Shown: positions 63,023-64,000 of the stretch, piece after piece | Numbering within the stretch: the stretch's first letter is position 1 | Layout of the letters: the number at the start of each line of letters is the position of its first letter | NCBI RefSeq assembly: GCF_004339745.1 | Contig: NZ_SMGP01000001.1 | Coordinates: 1,922,001-1,986,000 of the forward strand | From: Paraburkholderia sp. BL9I2N2 | GTDB taxonomy: Bacteria; Pseudomonadota; Gammaproteobacteria; Burkholderiales; Burkholderiaceae | DNA: 64,000 nucleotides | Reading direction: 5' to 3' | Notes under the pieces: model-generated | Seen by the model: the letters and a program-made list of their open reading frames with translations, nothing else | The model's database searches: none | Told to the model about the DNA's origin: nothing | Program-made: the position numbers and the translations under genes

Positions 63023-63985
63023 ATGCACACGATCGGCTTCGTTGTATTTCCGAATTTCTATCTAATGGGCTTCGCGGCGGTCACCGCCTTTGAACTGGCG
63101 AACGTCGTGCTCGCAGAGCAGGCATACCAGGTGACGGTTCTGTCCGAAGAGGGCGGGCTTGTATTGTCCTCGGCAGGTATCCGTGTAGAAACGCAGCCAT
63201 TCAGCGACGCCGCGTTCGACACCGTCATGTTTGGCTCCGGCGTCGAGATCGACATCGTCTCTGCCGCATTGACAGCCTTCGTCAGGCGCGCGCTGAGCAC
63301 GTCGCGGCGCATCGCGGCACCCTGCACAGGCGCTTTTATCCTGGCTGAAGCAGGGGTGCTGGACGGCCGACGAGCGACGACACATTGGCGCTTCGCGCAC
63401 GATCTGCAGTGCCGTTTTCCCGAGATAGCCGTCGAAGAGGACCAGATTTTCATCGTCGACGGACCGATCTGGACATCGGCAGGCATGACAGCCACGATCG
63501 ACATGGCGCTCGCCATGATCGAGAAGGATCATGGTCAGGACGTATCACGCGCGGTCGCCCGCAAGCTCGTCGTTTATCATCGCCGCGCCGGCGGGCAATC
63601 GCAGTTCTCCACGTTGCTCGACCTGGAGCCTAAATCCGACCGGATCCAGAAAGCGATCGACCATGCGAACGCCAATCTGCGCAATGCCTTGACCGTCGAA
63701 GAATTAGCCGACGTCGCAGGCCTCAGCCCACGCCAGTTCAGTCGGGCGTTCAGTGCTGAAACGGGCCAATCCCCCGCCAAAGCCGTTGAACATTTGCGAG
63801 TGGAAGCCGCGAGACTATTGCTGGAAAAAGGGCGTTTATCTCTGGATGTGATCGCAGACGAAGTCGGCTTCTCGGATCGGGAGCGAATGAGGCGCGCGTT
63901 CCTGCGGACCATTGGGCAACCGCCCCAAGCGGTCCGTCGCTCCGGCAGGGACACCCGTGGGCCGACTGCGCGCGACCACCAATAA
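63023..63985 (+). CDS. GlxA-family regulator (DJ-1/PfpI plus AraC HTH)
   Basis: 320 residues. N-terminal DJ-1/PfpI-like domain (MHTIGFVVFPNFYLMGFAAV, APCTGAFILAEAGVLDGRRATTHW, where the Cys of APCTG lies at the nucleophile elbow); C-terminal AraC HTH pair (LTVEELADVAGLSPRQFSRAFSAETGQSP, LSLDVIADEVGFSDRERMRRAFLRTIG). Such proteins regulate transcription without amidase activity. The stop is at 63983-63985, 15 bases before the window end. Divergent from the MFS gene, which it likely controls. Confidence 0.9.
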   Translation: MHTIGFVVFPNFYLMGFAAVTAFELANVVLAEQAYQVTVLSEEGGLVLSSAGIRVETQPFSDAAFDTVMFGSGVEIDIVSAALTAFVRRALSTSRRIAAPCTGAFILAEAGVLDGRRATTHWRFAHDLQCRFPEIAVEEDQIFIVDGPIWTSAGMTATIDMALAMIEKDHGQDVSRAVARKLVVYHRRAGGQSQFSTLLDLEPKSDRIQKAIDHANANLRNALTVEELADVAGLSPRQFSRAFSAETGQSPAKAVEHLRVEAARLLLEKGRLSLDVIADEVGFSDRERMRRAFLRTIGQPPQAVRRSGRDTRGPTARDHQ

Positions 63986-64000
63986 CCGTGCGCTCGTTGC

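Overview
The window is GC-rich, densely coded DNA with the gene families and codon habits of Burkholderiaceae; a Paraburkholderia or Caballeronia-type genome is the best guess (inference from family content: TagH-TssK-TssL-TssM-TagF order, a KatG with an extra loop, NnrU, DUF1488, many LysR/AraC regulators next to small catabolic operons). I saw no rRNA, tRNA, ribosomal-protein or replication genes, no CRISPR array and no recognisable insertion sequence. The content looks like accessory metabolism and stress response on a secondary chromosome or megaplasmid.

Layout. 2-7832 (+): the end of a type VI secretion operon (TagH remnant, TssK, OmpA-tailed TssL, TssM, TagF). 7829-15059 (-): a co-directional signalling array that reads, in transcription order, catalase-type peroxidase, ECF sigma factor, two paralogous membrane anti-sigma factors separated by a 19-bp perfect hairpin, a FecR-like exported protein, a periplasmic c-heme/HAMP sensor without output domain, and a Ser/Thr kinase whose stop codon overlaps that of tagF. 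15509-20139: a beta-propeller lipoprotein, UspA, an acyl-CoA ligase-like enzyme and small membrane or hypothetical proteins. 20489-24743: amidohydrolase, MFS carrier and, convergent, an NCS1 nucleobase/hydantoin-type permease. 25151-27752: FecR, OmpA lipoprotein and CHASE2 protein, a second FecR-linked envelope module, here lacking the usual cyclase. 28125-34167: a lysine-rich putative DNA-binding protein, NUDIX, small proteins, NnrU and katG. 35061-39320: sigma-54 activator with a TPR-like tail, DUF917 (S-methyl-thiohydantoin desulfurase family) and Asp/Glu/hydantoin racemase in an overlapping operon. 39709-45053: YheO-type regulator, ornithine-cyclodeaminase-like enzyme, amino-acid binding protein, DadA-like FAD oxidase and aminotransferase, with a perfect 21-bp palindrome in the divergent promoter. 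45082-51353: NhaR-like LysR, CBS protein, Tim44-like protein, and an AraC-linked operon (frameshifted AhpD, PEP-mutase/isocitrate-lyase family enzyme, RidA). 51634-56434: RlpA, diheme cytochrome c, GYD protein, 69-residue protein, type I glutamine synthetase, UspA. 56558-63985: LysR with D-lactate dehydrogenase, a double-glycine-leader peptide, a duplicated-domain secreted protein, an outer-membrane barrel remnant, and an MFS exporter divergent from a GlxA-type regulator.

How the parts may work together (inference). The left 15 kb joins envelope or redox sensing (peroxidase, heme sensor, FecR, ECF/anti-sigma) to a kinase sitting against a T6SS operon; T6SS clusters with kinase-controlled Fha proteins are established, but this heme-HAMP/kinase pairing is not one I recognise. 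Several operons deal with hydantoin-like or amino-acid nitrogen compounds. The candidates most worth pursuing are the heme-HAMP/kinase array, the GG-leader peptide, the cyclase-less FecR-OmpA-CHASE2 unit, and the sigma-54 DUF917/racemase operon.
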